Assembly (NCBI GenBank): GCA_963971225.1
Contig: OZ020267.1
Span: forward strand, 121,327,891-121,391,890
Direction: 5' to 3'
Origin: Melieria omissa
Lineage: Eukaryota > Arthropoda > Insecta > Diptera > Ulidiidae
DNA length: 64,000 bases
Shown here: piece after piece, positions 9,865 to 24,726 of the stretch
Numbering within the stretch: the first letter of the stretch is position 1
How the letters are laid out: each line of letters starts with the position of its first letter
Translations under genes and position numbers: made by a program
Notes under the pieces: model-generated
The model's database searches: none
What the model was told of the DNA's origin: nothing
What the model saw: only the letters and a program-made list of their open reading frames with translations

Positions 9865-9880
9865 GGCCCTGAAAAGGGCC
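9865..9880 (-). promoter_or_regulatory. Histone mRNA 3' stem-loop, H2B copy 1
   Basis: Minus strand GGCCCT-TTTC-AGGGCC, 39 bases past the stop, with AAACAAAGAGATT as the downstream element (9841-9853). Confidence 0.95.
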
Positions 9881-9919
9881 TTTTGTTCTATTAACGTAGA
9901 TGTTGTAGATTGAAATTGC

Positions 9920-10291
9920 TTATTTGGAACTGGTGTATTTGGTGACGGCCTTAGTTCCCTCACTGACAGCGTGCTTCGCCAATTCACCGGGCAACAGCAG
10001 ACGAACGGCAGTCTGAATTTCGCGACTAGTGATTGTCGAACGCTTATTGTAGTGCGCCAGACGCGACGCTTCGGCAGCGATACGCTCAAAGATGTCATTC
10101 ACGAAACTGTTCATAATACTCATTGCCTTCGAAGAGATGCCAGTGTCCGGGTGGACTTGCTTCAACACTTTGTAAATGTAGATAGCGTAGCTTTCCTTCC
10201 TCTTGCGCTTCTTCTTCTTGTCGTTTTTCGTAATGTTCTTTTGCGCCTTGCCGGCCTTTTTTGCCGCTTTACCACTCGTTTTAGGAGGCAT
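9920..10291 (-). CDS. His2B: Histone H2B, copy 1
   Basis: Core histone that dimerises with H2A. The 123 residues have the Lys-rich N-tail [17 protein letters not shown], a basic [11 protein letters not shown] block, the histone fold (about 34-100) and the C-terminal helix ending AVTKYTSSK, with the conserved ubiquitinated lysine in that helix. The ATG at 10291 gives the canonical PPKT start; reading two codons further upstream would need a GTG and is rejected. Divergent from the H2A of unit 2. Confidence 0.98.
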
Positions 10292-10909
<618 letters not shown>

Positions 10910-10940
10910 ACAATCGACTAATACAACAAATTACACAAAC

Positions 10941-10956
10941 CGTCCTTTTCAGGACG
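10941..10956 (+). promoter_or_regulatory. 3' stem-loop, H2A copy 2
   Basis: CGTCCT-TTTC-AGGACG with downstream ACAAAGAG. Confidence 0.95.
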
Positions 10957-11534
10957 ACAAAATATTCGAACAAAGAGTTGAAAAATATGTTCAAACAAGA
11001 AATTATAAAAATATTTTGTCATGAAGTAAATTTTACAAAAGAAATGCTGTTGCTTGCATAGCCGAACATAGTCTCTGAGTAAACTTTTCTATTTGTCTGC
11101 ATTTCGCCATATATTAATATATATTGTGCCATATTGTAAAAGCTGTGCCATAAGGCAATCCTGCTCCTGTCAGCATACTCGCCGCGCCGCTACTCGTAAG
11201 TGTAGCAACGAGTAGCCGGCATAAGAAGGTAGTAGTAGAAGTGAAGCAATCGAGAACGGATCAAATAAAAGGCAGCGGCCATACAGCATTGTTAAATACA
11301 TACATTGTTAAATAGTTCTAAGTTAGTTTAGTAGTTTCTTAATTTTAAATTGAAATTTATTTAGGGAAGCTGTACACACACATATACATTAAAATACAAA
11401 GTACAGTACTTTTCGCTTAAAGCGAACTTCGAGAGACTTTGTTTAAAACGAAAAATAATCAAAATAGTTTATAAATCTTTCTGTAAATGTGTATAGTAAA
11501 ATAATTCTTAAATCTTTTTGTAAATGTATTTTGT
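10957..11534. other. H2A-H4 spacer, haplotype A (unit 2)
   Basis: No gene. Same as unit 1 throughout, including AGAAATTATAAA and CTCTGAGTAAAC, which differ in units 3-8. Confidence 0.6.
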
Positions 11535-11550
11535 GGTCCTGAAAAGGACC
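11535..11550 (-). promoter_or_regulatory. 3' stem-loop, H4 copy 2
   Basis: Minus strand GGTCCT-TTTC-AGGACC. Confidence 0.95.
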
Positions 11551-11583
11551 GTTTTTCATTATTAATGTCGTCAATTTATGAAT

Positions 11584-12613
<1,030 letters not shown>

Positions 12614-12661
12614 GTCAATTTTTAAACGGTCGACACTTTCAAAAATAGCAAACAAACAATC

Positions 12662-12677
12662 GGTCCTTTTCAGGACC
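12662..12677 (+). promoter_or_regulatory. 3' stem-loop, H3 copy 2
   Basis: GGTCCT-TTTC-AGGACC. Confidence 0.95.
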
Positions 12678-13001
12678 ACAAATTTCTATACAAAAGAGAT
12701 TATTGAAAACAATTTTAACTACTTTCGATATTATTATTAAGAAAATATAGTTGTTTTTTTTTTTTAGTTTTCATGCTAACAAACATTGCAATTCACAACA
12801 TAACATTTAATCAAAAAAACGTCGAAATATAAATTTTATTGCAAACATGCCAAAACATACATTGAAAGCGAATTATGCAAATTTTCTGATTCAGAAAAAT
12901 AATTCATCCATTTTGTTGAGAACATTCCCAAAAACAAAAAATATGCATTTGAATAGAAATGTACTGATATGATATGGAGGTGAATAGTCGAATAAGCATT
13001 C

Positions 13002-13121
13002 GCCAACGACCATACCACGCTGAATACATCGGTTCTCGTCCGATCACCGAAATTAAGCAGCGTCGGGCGCGGTTAGTACTTGGATGGGGGACCGCTTGGG
13101 AACACCGCGTGTTGTTGGCAT
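13002..13121 (+). rRNA. 5SrRNA: 5S ribosomal RNA, copy 2
   Basis: Same sequence as copy 1, with intact internal control regions; T8 terminator at 13132-13139. Confidence 0.95.
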
Positions 13122-13139
13122 TTGCCTAAACTTTTTTTT

Positions 13140-15652
13140 GCTCCCTCCTCCTTATTTCTTTTCAACACATTTTCATTTAATTCACATTTCGAGTTCAGTT
13201 TTTACTGAATGGTCTTTCTTATGTATGTTTCTTCTTCTTTTTTTAGAACATTTTGCCTAAACTTTTTTTTGCTCCATCCTCCTCCTTATTTCTTTTCAAC
13301 ACATTTTCATTTAATTCACATTTCGAGTTCAGTTTTTACTGAATGGTCTTTCTTATGTATTTTTTTTCTTCTTATTTTCAACATTTTATCATCTACAACG
13401 ATTTCATTTACGTATCAGCCCATAGCTTCATAATATGCTATATTAAGATATTGTATTACTGTTGTGAAAGATATAAGTTTTACATTTTTTAAGTCGTTTT
13501 AAGAAAATATCCCAGAACTAGAACGAAAAAAGCGTCAAATATGGTCCACGCAGTGTAGATAGAATGGGAGCACCGTATAATGCAGACATACAAAATGCAG
13601 ACAAGACATATTGCAGACAAATTTTGTAAATGTAGACAGGACAAAATGCAGACAAGACAAAATACAGACAGGACAAAATGCAGACAAAACAAAATGCAGA
13701 CAAAACAAAATGCAGACAAGACAAAATGACGGCAAGACAAAACGCAGACAGGACAAAATGCAGACAAGACAAAAACTAAATCCAGAAACATTAATTTTAA
13801 TATCGGAATGAAACTGCGTTATTAATTTAGAACAAAAGTTAGTTTATTTATGAAGATAGTAAATTAAAATTATTAATAGTATTTACATTTTTTTTTTTAA
13901 TGTATCCCAAAACTAAACTCCCATGAGGGTTATTTTTTGCAGTCCGGCCACCCAGGAAAAACTTATTGGCAAGAAAACTATGGATTTGAACAAAAAATAC
14001 TGTGCACACCTGACTGTTGCTTGATGTGGTGGTGACTCCCATGAGGCTTATATTTTTAGCGCCCGGCCGAAGGCCGGCCACTTGGGAAAAACTTATTGCC
14101 AAGAAAACTATGGCTTTCGGGAAAACTGTATGCACCTCTGGGATTGCGAAAAAAAGCGCGAATTTTAAACTTTGAGCGAAATTTTAAACCTTGGGCCTCG
14201 ATATCTCGAAAACGAAGCGAGATATCGAAAAATTGTATTCCTCATTTTCGACTTATTTTTGGTCAATGTATCTAAAGACACCCTCAAATGGCGGCGCCAC
14301 GGAAACCGTAGTCGTGCCTTTTTTTGCATACAAAATCATGCACTGAATAAATATAGCTTCAATAATTGTTTATTGATAAAAAAAATGTGTCTGTCATTTG
14401 TCTCCATTTTTCTGTATTCTGTATTTTGTCCTGTCTGCGTTTGGTCTTGTCTGCATTACGTCTTTCTGCAATTCGTCATACACCCGATAGAATATATACA
14501 AAAACATGTACACATTGCAAAAACTCCATTTATTCAAGGGACAGCGAAATGGTCTGCAAGGAGTGTGCAAAATAAAAATGCTCAATGAATCTTCGATGTT
14601 ATTATTGCTTTTGAACCTTTTTAAACTTTTTAATACGTTTCTTAGTTTTAAAAACTTGAAGTTCTTACGAAAAAATACATATGTATGTATAAATAAGCCA
14701 CATTTTCACCTTTTGTATGGTTTCCGAAAAGACTTAATAATTTAAGCACATTTTTTTAAATCAATGAAATGTATTATATATAAACTTATTCTTTTCTTTT
14801 TTGTGTGCTATTATTTTTTGTTTTTAAATATGCATACATCGGTATTTAGAAACAATAAAAATACAAATACTCCATTTTATATGCCAACAAGTGAGCATAA
14901 CATACATAAAATTCTTGTGGGAAGACAGTTGACGCATTTGACAAAGAAAATACTATGAAATTAATGATTTTAATAGAATATTACTTCCAGTAAATAGTTT
15001 TGAATATTTAAATTATATTGAAAATTAAATATAGATGATTTTGTATGCTAATTATAAAAATCGAACCGAGTTGAGCTAAGATATTCGATTTGCAAAACGT
15101 ATACTTGGTAGACTTTCGGTAAGTTGAGAGCAATTGTAAAATATTTTTTTTAACTGTTGCATTCAATAAATGTGAATAAATTTCATTTAAATACTATGTA
15201 AATTGTTCAAAATCATATATAAATGCAACTTTAACTATTTATTGAATGTATAAGTGGTAAAATGTTAAGTTTTTTCTATGAAATTTCATAATAAATCAGG
15301 CAAAGTTTATGTTTGACTGCATTTAAAACTGTCATCATAACAAATATGAGGCAAATATATTAAAAATGCGAAAGATCAATATTTGGTAAATATTAATGGG
15401 TGATTTGTTTGAATGGAAATGGAAAAGTAATGTTTTAAAAAATTAAAATTCTATTTGAAGATGACTATTAGAAAATGTTCACAACTACTGACTGGTAAAT
15501 TATTATCATATATCCCTTCTACATGAGTCTCACTTTTTCAAGGGACTTAAACTTGTGTTCTGTGAGTCACTGAATTTTATTGAATTTGAATTGTGTTGCG
15601 TAGCGTTTTGTTACGAATTGAATTGGGAAAAAGTGTAAAGTGAAAAGGAGAA
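13140..15652. other. 5S-H1 spacer, unit 2
   Basis: Holds the 5S-downstream duplication, minisatellite 13578-13774, its inverted arm 14390-14477, and the TATA-less H1 upstream region. No gene seen. Confidence 0.6.
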
Positions 15653-16414
15653 ATGTCGGAATCTGCTGTAATTGCTAATGCATCATCGCCGGTTGCTGCA
15701 GCGGGAGCTACGGCTGTTGCGGAGAAAAAGGTTGCTGCCAAGAAACCGGCATCGGCAAAATCAAAGAAACCCGCAGCTGCACCAACCCATCCGTCGACAC
15801 AGCAAATGGTCGATGCATCGATTAAAAATTTGAAAGAGCGCGGTGGCTCTTCACTGCTGGCCATCAAGAAATATATTAGTGCAACATATAAATGCGATGC
15901 ACAAAAATTGGCTCCGTTCATAAAGAGATATTTAAAGTCTTCGGTAGTCAGCGGTAAATTGATTCAAACTAAAGGCAAAGGTGCATCCGGATCGTTCAAG
16001 TTATCGGCAGCTGCAGCAAAACCGAAAAAAGTCGGCAGCAGTAAGCCAAAATCGTCATCTGTGGAAAAGGGTAAAGCAAAGAAGAAGAAGAGTGGAGCAT
16101 TGGGAGCTAGCAGTGCAGCCAAGAAGAAATCTTCATCGGCGATTGGCGCCAAGAAAACGAGCAGTGACAAGGCAGCTGTAAAGGTAAAGAAAGCAGCTGT
16201 GGCTACCAAAAAGACAGCCGAAAAAAAGAAGAGTGAAAAGGCAAAAGTGAAAAGTATCAAGAAGACTGGTACAGTTAAGGCGAAACCAGCAAAGGCAAAG
16301 CCAAGCGCCACCAAACCAAAAGCACCCAAGGTTAAAACATCTGCTGCCAAGCCAAAAAAGACTGCAACAGCGGCCAAGAAGCCAGTCGCTAAAAAAACGG
16401 CTGCCAAAAAGTAA
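15653..16414 (+). CDS. His1: Linker histone H1, copy 2
   Basis: Same 253-residue protein as copy 1, with an H15 domain at about 45-118. Confidence 0.98.
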   Translation: MSESAVIANASSPVAAAGATAVAEKKVAAKKPASAKSKKPAAAPTHPSTQQMVDASIKNLKERGGSSLLAIKKYISATYKCDAQKLAPFIKRYLKSSVVSGKLIQTKGKGASGSFKLSAAAAKPKKVGSSKPKSSSVEKGKAKKKKSGALGASSAAKKKSSSAIGAKKTSSDKAAVKVKKAAVATKKTAEKKKSEKAKVKSIKKTGTVKAKPAKAKPSATKPKAPKVKTSAAKPKKTATAAKKPVAKKTAAKK

Positions 16415-16472
16415 GGTGTCAGTAATGGGACATTATCTATATATTTACATATATCTGAAATGATATATAAAA

Positions 16473-16488
16473 AGCCCTTTTCAGGGCT
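16473..16488 (+). promoter_or_regulatory. 3' stem-loop, H1 copy 2
   Basis: AGCCCT-TTTC-AGGGCT. Confidence 0.95.
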
Positions 16489-16567
16489 ACAAAATCAATA
16501 TACAAAGAGAATCGGAATATTTTCAAACGCTAAATATATTTTTAATAAATTGTTTAATTGCGACGCG

Positions 16568-16621
16568 CGATTCCCGTCCGATCACAGCGTCGGGCGCGTT
16601 TAGTGGACCGCTTGGGAACAC
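16568..16621 (+). pseudogene. 5S rRNA relic, unit 2
   Basis: Same doubly deleted 5S remnant as in unit 1. Confidence 0.9.
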
Positions 16622-16721
16622 AATGGCGGTGGTTCTATTTGTTTTGCATATTACGATTAAGGAGCATAATAGGATATTTTTTAAAACAACATATAAAAAT
16701 CTCTTTGTTTATATATTTTGT

Positions 16722-16737
16722 GGCCCTGAAAAGGGCC
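16722..16737 (-). promoter_or_regulatory. 3' stem-loop, H2B copy 2
   Basis: Minus strand GGCCCT-TTTC-AGGGCC. Confidence 0.95.
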
Positions 16738-16776
16738 TTTTGTTCTATTAACGTAGATGTTGTAGATTGAAATTGC

Positions 16777-17148
16777 TTATTTGGAACTGGTGTATTTGGT
16801 GACGGCCTTAGTTCCCTCACTGACAGCGTGCTTCGCCAATTCACCGGGCAACAGCAGACGAACGGCAGTCTGAATTTCGCGACTAGTGATTGTCGAACGC
16901 TTATTGTAGTGCGCCAGACGCGACGCTTCGGCAGCGATACGCTCAAAGATGTCATTCACGAAACTGTTCATAATACTCATTGCCTTCGAAGAGATGCCAG
17001 TGTCCGGGTGGACTTGCTTCAACACTTTGTAAATGTAGATAGCGTAGCTTTCCTTCCTCTTGCGCTTCTTCTTCTTGTCGTTTTTCGTAATGTTCTTTTG
17101 CGCCTTGCCGGCCTTTTTTGCCGCTTTACCACTCGTTTTAGGAGGCAT
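16777..17148 (-). CDS. His2B: Histone H2B, copy 2
   Basis: Same 123-residue protein as copy 1, starting MPPKTSGK; divergent from H2A copy 3. Confidence 0.98.
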
Positions 17149-17766
<618 letters not shown>

Positions 17767-17797
17767 ACAATCGACTAATACAACAAATTACACAAAC

Positions 17798-17813
17798 CGT
17801 CCTTTTCAGGACG
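17798..17813 (+). promoter_or_regulatory. 3' stem-loop, H2A copy 3
   Basis: CGTCCT-TTTC-AGGACG. Confidence 0.95.
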
Positions 17814-18400
17814 ACAAAATATTCGAACAAAGAGTTGAAAAATATGTTCAAACAAGAATTTATAAAAATATTTTGTCATGAAGTAAATTTTACAAAAGAA
17901 ATGCTGTTGCTTGCATAGCCGAACATAGTCTCTAAGTAAACTTTTCTATTTGTCTGCATTTCGCCATATTGTATATATATATAATATATATTGTGCCTAT
18001 TGTAAAAGCTGTGCCATTAGGCAATCCTGCTCCTGTCAGCATACTCGCCGCGCCGCTACTCGTAAGTGTAGCAACGAGTAGCCGGCATAAGAAGGTAGTA
18101 GTAGAAGTGAAGCAATCGAGAACGGATCAAATAAAAGGCAGCGGCCATACAGCATTGTTAAATACATACATTGTTAAATAGTTCTAAGTTAGTTTAGTAG
18201 TTTCTTAATTTTAAATTGAAATTTATTTAGGGAAGCTGTACACACACATATACATTAAAATACAAAGTACAGTACTTTTCGCTTAAAGCGAACTTCGAGA
18301 GACTTTGTTTAAAACGAAAAATAATCAAAATAGTTTATAAATCTTTCTGTAAATGTGTATAGTAAAATAATTCTTAAATCTTTTTGTAAATGTATTTTGT
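17814..18400. other. H2A-H4 spacer, haplotype B (unit 3)
   Basis: First unit with haplotype B: AGAATTTATAAA, CTCTAAGTAAAC, an expanded TATATATATATAATATATA tract, GCCTATTG and GCCATTAGG. These clustered changes and the net +9 bp are shared by units 3-8. The 12-bp hairpin is retained. No gene seen; the 70-codon frame created by the AT change at 17969 has no recognisable domain. Confidence 0.65.
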
Positions 18401-18416
18401 GGTCCTGAAAAGGACC
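18401..18416 (-). promoter_or_regulatory. 3' stem-loop, H4 copy 3
   Basis: Minus strand GGTCCT-TTTC-AGGACC. Confidence 0.95.
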
Positions 18417-18449
18417 GTTTTTCATTATTAATGTCGTCAATTTATGAAT

Positions 18450-18791
<342 letters not shown>

Positions 18792-19015
18792 TCACAAAGT
18801 ACAAAACACAACTGCGAATACTACACCCATTTGCTTCAACTTATATTTATACTAAACCGAGACGACGCTTGCAATGCATATTATCTACCTGTCCTCCTCT
18901 AACATATATGAGGGTTGTTTATAATGTTGAATTAGTGAAACGCTTTCGGATATTTAACTATAAAAGTGTTGTTTGGTACGTGCATATGGATTCATTAGCG
19001 TTCTCCTAGTGCTCA

Positions 19016-20107
19016 GTGTTAGTCAATGATAACATGATGCGAAACTGAGAGCGCTCGACCACAATACATACTCAAAATCCGCACTAATACACCGATAACA
19101 TCAGACCTTAGGGTTGATTTTGCCAAACATCAGACCCGGGGTATGCACAGAACCGTACTGTTGATTTCCCATACAAGGGCCACGGCGAGGGTTGCGTTTA
19201 CTTTCAATTTGTTAAGCATCGAAAAATCAATTGTTATTTCTTTGTAACTATGTAATCTTTTGGAAGAAAAATGATTAAAAAATTACAATATTTCCCGAAA
19301 ACCAGTTAAAAGTGTTTTGTTGTGTAATGAACGTGACTTTTTAAAAAGAAATGCGTTTGCATATGTATGTGGCTGGATATACACTAAATTATATAAGTTG
19401 CATAATTGCACAAAACCTCTTCCTTACCTTGGTTATGAAGTAATCACCGAGGATTTATTATTTTCGCTGGAAAAACAAGAATCTAGTTTTAATTTGGTGA
19501 AAGCTCCACAGGAGTTTTTGCAGTATATCTCGCAATTGGACGAGATATTTTTAGAATTGTGGGATGGAGCTTCACACAGAATTGGTGTAAGCCAATATCT
19601 GTTTTCAAAGATGGAGCATATAGCCCCATACAATTGCTGCGATAATTGCGACCGAGCACCCAACAAAAAAATCGGTAACGCGCCTTATTGCATACCTCAG
19701 TGGTGGTGCGGAAAATGCAAATTAGTTTCAATTCGATAGGCACAAAAAGATATTGTTTTCTTTTTTACATCTATATATCACTGTATATTACTACTTTTCC
19801 CTAACACTTTTATTTGAATTAAATAATTTTGATAATTTCTTATATTTTCTTCCTTATTTTACACTGCTTCTTACAATAAGACTGTGAACATACTTTTTTA
19901 CAAGTACATAAAAATTGCAACCCCGCGTTAGGAACAAATTTGCAAGTCAGCTGCTCGCTACAATACGAATTGTTCCACAAAGAGAGAAAGCTGGCAGGGT
20001 TGACGATTTTCTTTTCAGCTCACACGGATTGTGTTCGTGTGACCAAAAAAAACGACAAAATTTCGTCAATCCTCTCAGTTTCGCATCATGTTATCATTGG
20101 TGTTAGT
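19016..20107 (+). mobile_element. DNA transposon in the H3 5' leader, unit 3 (P-superfamily-like), with TSD
   Basis: The 1076-bp element (19024..20099) is flanked by an 8-bp target-site duplication GTGTTAGT (19016-19023 and 20100-20107). It has 28-bp perfect terminal inverted repeats (19024-19051 and 20072-20099) starting CAATGATAACATGATGCG. Removing the element plus one TSD copy gives exactly the unit 2 sequence. Long TIRs, an 8-bp TSD and the transposase-like remnant suggest the P superfamily; hAT also makes 8-bp duplications, so this is an inference. With a single truncated frame it is non-autonomous. Confidence 0.9.
19275..19739 (+). pseudogene. Truncated transposase C-terminal remnant, unit 3 transposon
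   Basis: Open for 154 codons from 19275 (just after a TGA) to the TAG at 19737-19739, with no usable ATG near the start; its only internal Met is late. The stretch NAFAYVCGWIYTKL resembles the Y-V-x-G-Y segment near the C-terminus of P-element/THAP9-type transposases. Four CxxC-like cysteines follow (NCCDNC, WWCGKC). No DNA-binding domain or complete catalytic core is present. The family assignment is tentative. Confidence 0.45.
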
Positions 20108-20143
20108 GTTGGTGTGAATAGAAGAAACAAGAAGAAGAAGTAA

Positions 20144-20563
<420 letters not shown>

Positions 20564-20611
20564 GTCAATTTTTAAACGGTCGACACTTTCAAAAATAGCA
20601 AACAAACAATC

Positions 20612-20627
20612 GGTCCTTTTCAGGACC
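20612..20627 (+). promoter_or_regulatory. 3' stem-loop, H3 copy 3
   Basis: GGTCCT-TTTC-AGGACC. Confidence 0.95.
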
Positions 20628-20951
20628 ACAAATTTCTATACAAAAGAGATTATTGAAAACAATTTTAACTACTTTCGATATTATTATTAAGAAAATATAG
20701 TTGTTTTTTTTTTTTAGTTTTCATGCTAACAAACATTGCAATTCACAACATAACATTTAATCAAAAAAACGTCGAAATATAAATTTTATTGCAAACATGC
20801 CAAAACATACATTGAAAGCGAATTATGCAAATTTTCTGATTCAGAAAAATAATTCATCCATTTTGTTGAGAACATTCCCAAAAACAAAAAATATGCATTT
20901 GAATAGAAATGTACTGATATGATATGGAGGTGAATAGTCGAATAAGCATTC

Positions 20952-21071
20952 GCCAACGACCATACCACGCTGAATACATCGGTTCTCGTCCGATCACCGA
21001 AATTAAGCAGCGTCGGGCGCGGTTAGTACTTGGATGGGGGACCGCTTGGGAACACCGCGTGTTGTTGGCAT
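20952..21071 (+). rRNA. 5SrRNA: 5S ribosomal RNA, copy 3
   Basis: Same sequence as copy 1; T8 terminator at 21082-21089. Confidence 0.95.
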
Positions 21072-21089
21072 TTGCCTAAACTTTTTTTT

Positions 21090-23602
21090 GCTCCCTCCTC
21101 CTTATTTCTTTTCAACACATTTTCATTTAATTCACATTTCGAGTTCAGTTTTTACTGAATGGTCTTTCTTATGTATGTTTCTTCTTCTTTTTTTAGAACA
21201 TTTTGCCTAAACTTTTTTTTGCTCCATCCTCCTCCTTATTTCTTTTCAACACATTTTCATTTAATTCACATTTCGAGTTCAGTTTTTACTGAATGGTCTT
21301 TCTTATGTATTTTTTTTCTTCTTATTTTCAACATTTTATCATCTACAACGATTTCATTTACGTATCAGCCCATAGCTTCATAATATGCTATATTAAGATA
21401 TTGTATTACTGTTGTGAAAGATATAAGTTTTACATTTTTTAAGTCGTTTTAAGAAAATATCCCAGAACTAGAACGAAAAAAGCGTCAAATATGGTCCACG
21501 CAGTGTAGATAGAATGGGAGCACCGTATAATGCAGACATACAAAATGCAGACAAGACATATTGCAGACAAATTTTGTAAATGTAGACAGGACAAAATGCA
21601 GACAAGACAAAATACAGACAGGACAAAATGCAGACAAAACAAAATGCAGACAAAACAAAATGCAGACAAGACAAAATGACGGCAAGACAAAACGCAGACA
21701 GGACAAAATGCAGACAAGACAAAAACTAAATCCAGAAACATTAATTTTAATATCGGAATGAAACTGCGTTATTAATTTAGAACAAAAGTTAGTTTATTTA
21801 TGAAGATAGTAAATTAAAATTATTAATAGTATTTACATTTTTTTTTTTAATGTATCCCAAAACTAAACTCCCATGAGGGTTATTTTTTGCAGTCCGGCCA
21901 CCCAGGAAAAACTTATTGGCAAGAAAACTATGGATTTGAACAAAAAATACTGTGCACACCTGACTGTTGCTTGATGTGGTGGTGACTCCCATGAGGCTTA
22001 TATTTTTAGCGCCCGGCCGAAGGCCGGCCACTTGGGAAAAACTTATTGCCAAGAAAACTATGGCTTTCGGGAAAACTGTATGCACCTCTGGGATTGCGAA
22101 AAAAAGCGCGAATTTTAAACTTTGAGCGAAATTTTAAACCTTGGGCCTCGATATCTCGAAAACGAAGCGAGATATCGAAAAATTGTATTCCTCATTTTCG
22201 ACTTATTTTTGGTCAATGTATCTAAAGACACCCTCAAATGGCGGCGCCACGGAAACCGTAGTCGTGCCTTTTTTTGCATACAAAATCATGCACTGAATAA
22301 ATATAGCTTCAATAATTGTTTATTGATAAAAAAAATGTGTCTGTCATTTGTCTCCATTTTTCTGTATTCTGTATTTTGTCCTGTCTGCGTTTGGTCTTGT
22401 CTGCATTACGTCTTTCTGCAATTCGTCATACACCCGATAGAATATATACAAAAACATGTACACATTGCAAAAACTCCATTTATTCAAGGGACAGCGAAAT
22501 GGTCTGCAAGGAGTGTGCAAAATAAAAATGCTCAATGAATCTTCGATGTTATTATTGCTTTTGAACCTTTTTAAACTTTTTAATACGTTTCTTAGTTTTA
22601 AAAACTTGAAGTTCTTACGAAAAAATACATATGTATGTATAAATAAGCCACATTTTCACCTTTTGTATGGTTTCCGAAAAGACTTAATAATTTAAGCACA
22701 TTTTTTTAAATCAATGAAATGTATTATATATAAACTTATTCTTTTCTTTTTTGTGTGCTATTATTTTTTGTTTTTAAATATGCATACATCGGTATTTAGA
22801 AACAATAAAAATACAAATACTCCATTTTATATGCCAACAAGTGAGCATAACATACATAAAATTCTTGTGGGAAGACAGTTGACGCATTTGACAAAGAAAA
22901 TACTATGAAATTAATGATTTTAATAGAATATTACTTCCAGTAAATAGTTTTGAATATTTAAATTATATTGAAAATTAAATATAGATGATTTTGTATGCTA
23001 ATTATAAAAATCGAACCGAGTTGAGCTAAGATATTCGATTTGCAAAACGTATACTTGGTAGACTTTCGGTAAGTTGAGAGCAATTGTAAAATATTTTTTT
23101 TAACTGTTGCATTCAATAAATGTGAATAAATTTCATTTAAATACTATGTAAATTGTTCAAAATCATATATAAATGCAACTTTAACTATTTATTGAATGTA
23201 TAAGTGGTAAAATGTTAAGTTTTTTCTATGAAATTTCATAATAAATCAGGCAAAGTTTATGTTTGACTGCATTTAAAACTGTCATCATAACAAATATGAG
23301 GCAAATATATTAAAAATGCGAAAGATCAATATTTGGTAAATATTAATGGGTGATTTGTTTGAATGGAAATGGAAAAGTAATGTTTTAAAAAATTAAAATT
23401 CTATTTGAAGATGACTATTAGAAAATGTTCACAACTACTGACTGGTAAATTATTATCATATATCCCTTCTACATGAGTCTCACTTTTTCAAGGGACTTAA
23501 ACTTGTGTTCTGTGAGTCACTGAATTTTATTGAATTTGAATTGTGTTGCGTAGCGTTTTGTTACGAATTGAATTGGGAAAAAGTGTAAAGTGAAAAGGAG
23601 AA
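21090..23602. other. 5S-H1 spacer, unit 3
   Basis: Same layout as unit 1: minisatellite 21528-21724 and inverted arm 22340-22427. No gene seen. Confidence 0.6.
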
Positions 23603-24364
23603 ATGTCGGAATCTGCTGTAATTGCTAATGCATCATCGCCGGTTGCTGCAGCGGGAGCTACGGCTGTTGCGGAGAAAAAGGTTGCTGCCAAGAAACCGGC
23701 ATCGGCAAAATCAAAGAAACCCGCAGCTGCACCAACCCATCCGTCGACACAGCAAATGGTCGATGCATCGATTAAAAATTTGAAAGAGCGCGGTGGCTCT
23801 TCACTGCTGGCCATCAAGAAATATATTAGTGCAACATATAAATGCGATGCACAAAAATTGGCTCCGTTCATAAAGAGATATTTAAAGTCTTCGGTAGTCA
23901 GCGGTAAATTGATTCAAACTAAAGGCAAAGGTGCATCCGGATCGTTCAAGTTATCGGCAGCTGCAGCAAAACCGAAAAAAGTCGGCAGCAGTAAGCCAAA
24001 ATCGTCATCTGTGGAAAAGGGTAAAGCAAAGAAGAAGAAGAGTGGAGCATTGGGAGCTAGCAGTGCAGCCAAGAAGAAATCTTCATCGGCGATTGGCGCC
24101 AAGAAAACGAGCAGTGACAAGGCAGCTGTAAAGGTAAAGAAAGCAGCTGTGGCTACCAAAAAGACAGCCGAAAAAAAGAAGAGTGAAAAGGCAAAAGTGA
24201 AAAGTATCAAGAAGACTGGTACAGTTAAGGCGAAACCAGCAAAGGCAAAGCCAAGCGCCACCAAACCAAAAGCACCCAAGGTTAAAACATCTGCTGCCAA
24301 GCCAAAAAAGACTGCAACAGCGGCCAAGAAGCCAGTCGCTAAAAAAACGGCTGCCAAAAAGTAA
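23603..24364 (+). CDS. His1: Linker histone H1, copy 3
   Basis: Same 253-residue protein as copy 1. Confidence 0.98.
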   Translation: MSESAVIANASSPVAAAGATAVAEKKVAAKKPASAKSKKPAAAPTHPSTQQMVDASIKNLKERGGSSLLAIKKYISATYKCDAQKLAPFIKRYLKSSVVSGKLIQTKGKGASGSFKLSAAAAKPKKVGSSKPKSSSVEKGKAKKKKSGALGASSAAKKKSSSAIGAKKTSSDKAAVKVKKAAVATKKTAEKKKSEKAKVKSIKKTGTVKAKPAKAKPSATKPKAPKVKTSAAKPKKTATAAKKPVAKKTAAKK

Positions 24365-24422
24365 GGTGTCAGTAATGGGACATTATCTATATATTTACAT
24401 ATATCTGAAATGATATATAAAA

Positions 24423-24438
24423 AGCCCTTTTCAGGGCT
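24423..24438 (+). promoter_or_regulatory. 3' stem-loop, H1 copy 3
   Basis: AGCCCT-TTTC-AGGGCT. Confidence 0.95.
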
Positions 24439-24517
24439 ACAAAATCAATATACAAAGAGAATCGGAATATTTTCAAACGCTAAATATATTTTTAATAAAT
24501 TGTTTAATTGCGACGCG

Positions 24518-24571
24518 CGATTCCCGTCCGATCACAGCGTCGGGCGCGTTTAGTGGACCGCTTGGGAACAC
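24518..24571 (+). pseudogene. 5S rRNA relic, unit 3
   Basis: Same doubly deleted 5S remnant as in unit 1. Confidence 0.9.
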
Positions 24572-24671
24572 AATGGCGGTGGTTCTATTTGTTTTGCATA
24601 TTACGATTAAGGAGCATAATAGGATATTTTTTAAAACAACATATAAAAATCTCTTTGTTTATATATTTTGT

Positions 24672-24687
24672 GGCCCTGAAAAGGGCC
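24672..24687 (-). promoter_or_regulatory. 3' stem-loop, H2B copy 3
   Basis: Minus strand GGCCCT-TTTC-AGGGCC. Confidence 0.95.
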
Positions 24688-24726
24688 TTTTGTTCTATTA
24701 ACGTAGATGTTGTAGATTGAAATTGC

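Noticed and set aside
17969..18181. 70-codon frame specific to haplotype B spacers
   Set aside because: Created by the AT-rich expansion; low-complexity N-terminus and no support beyond repetition.
19016..20107. Two independent insertions in units 3 and 4
   Set aside because: Identical site, duplication and sequence make shared descent far more likely.
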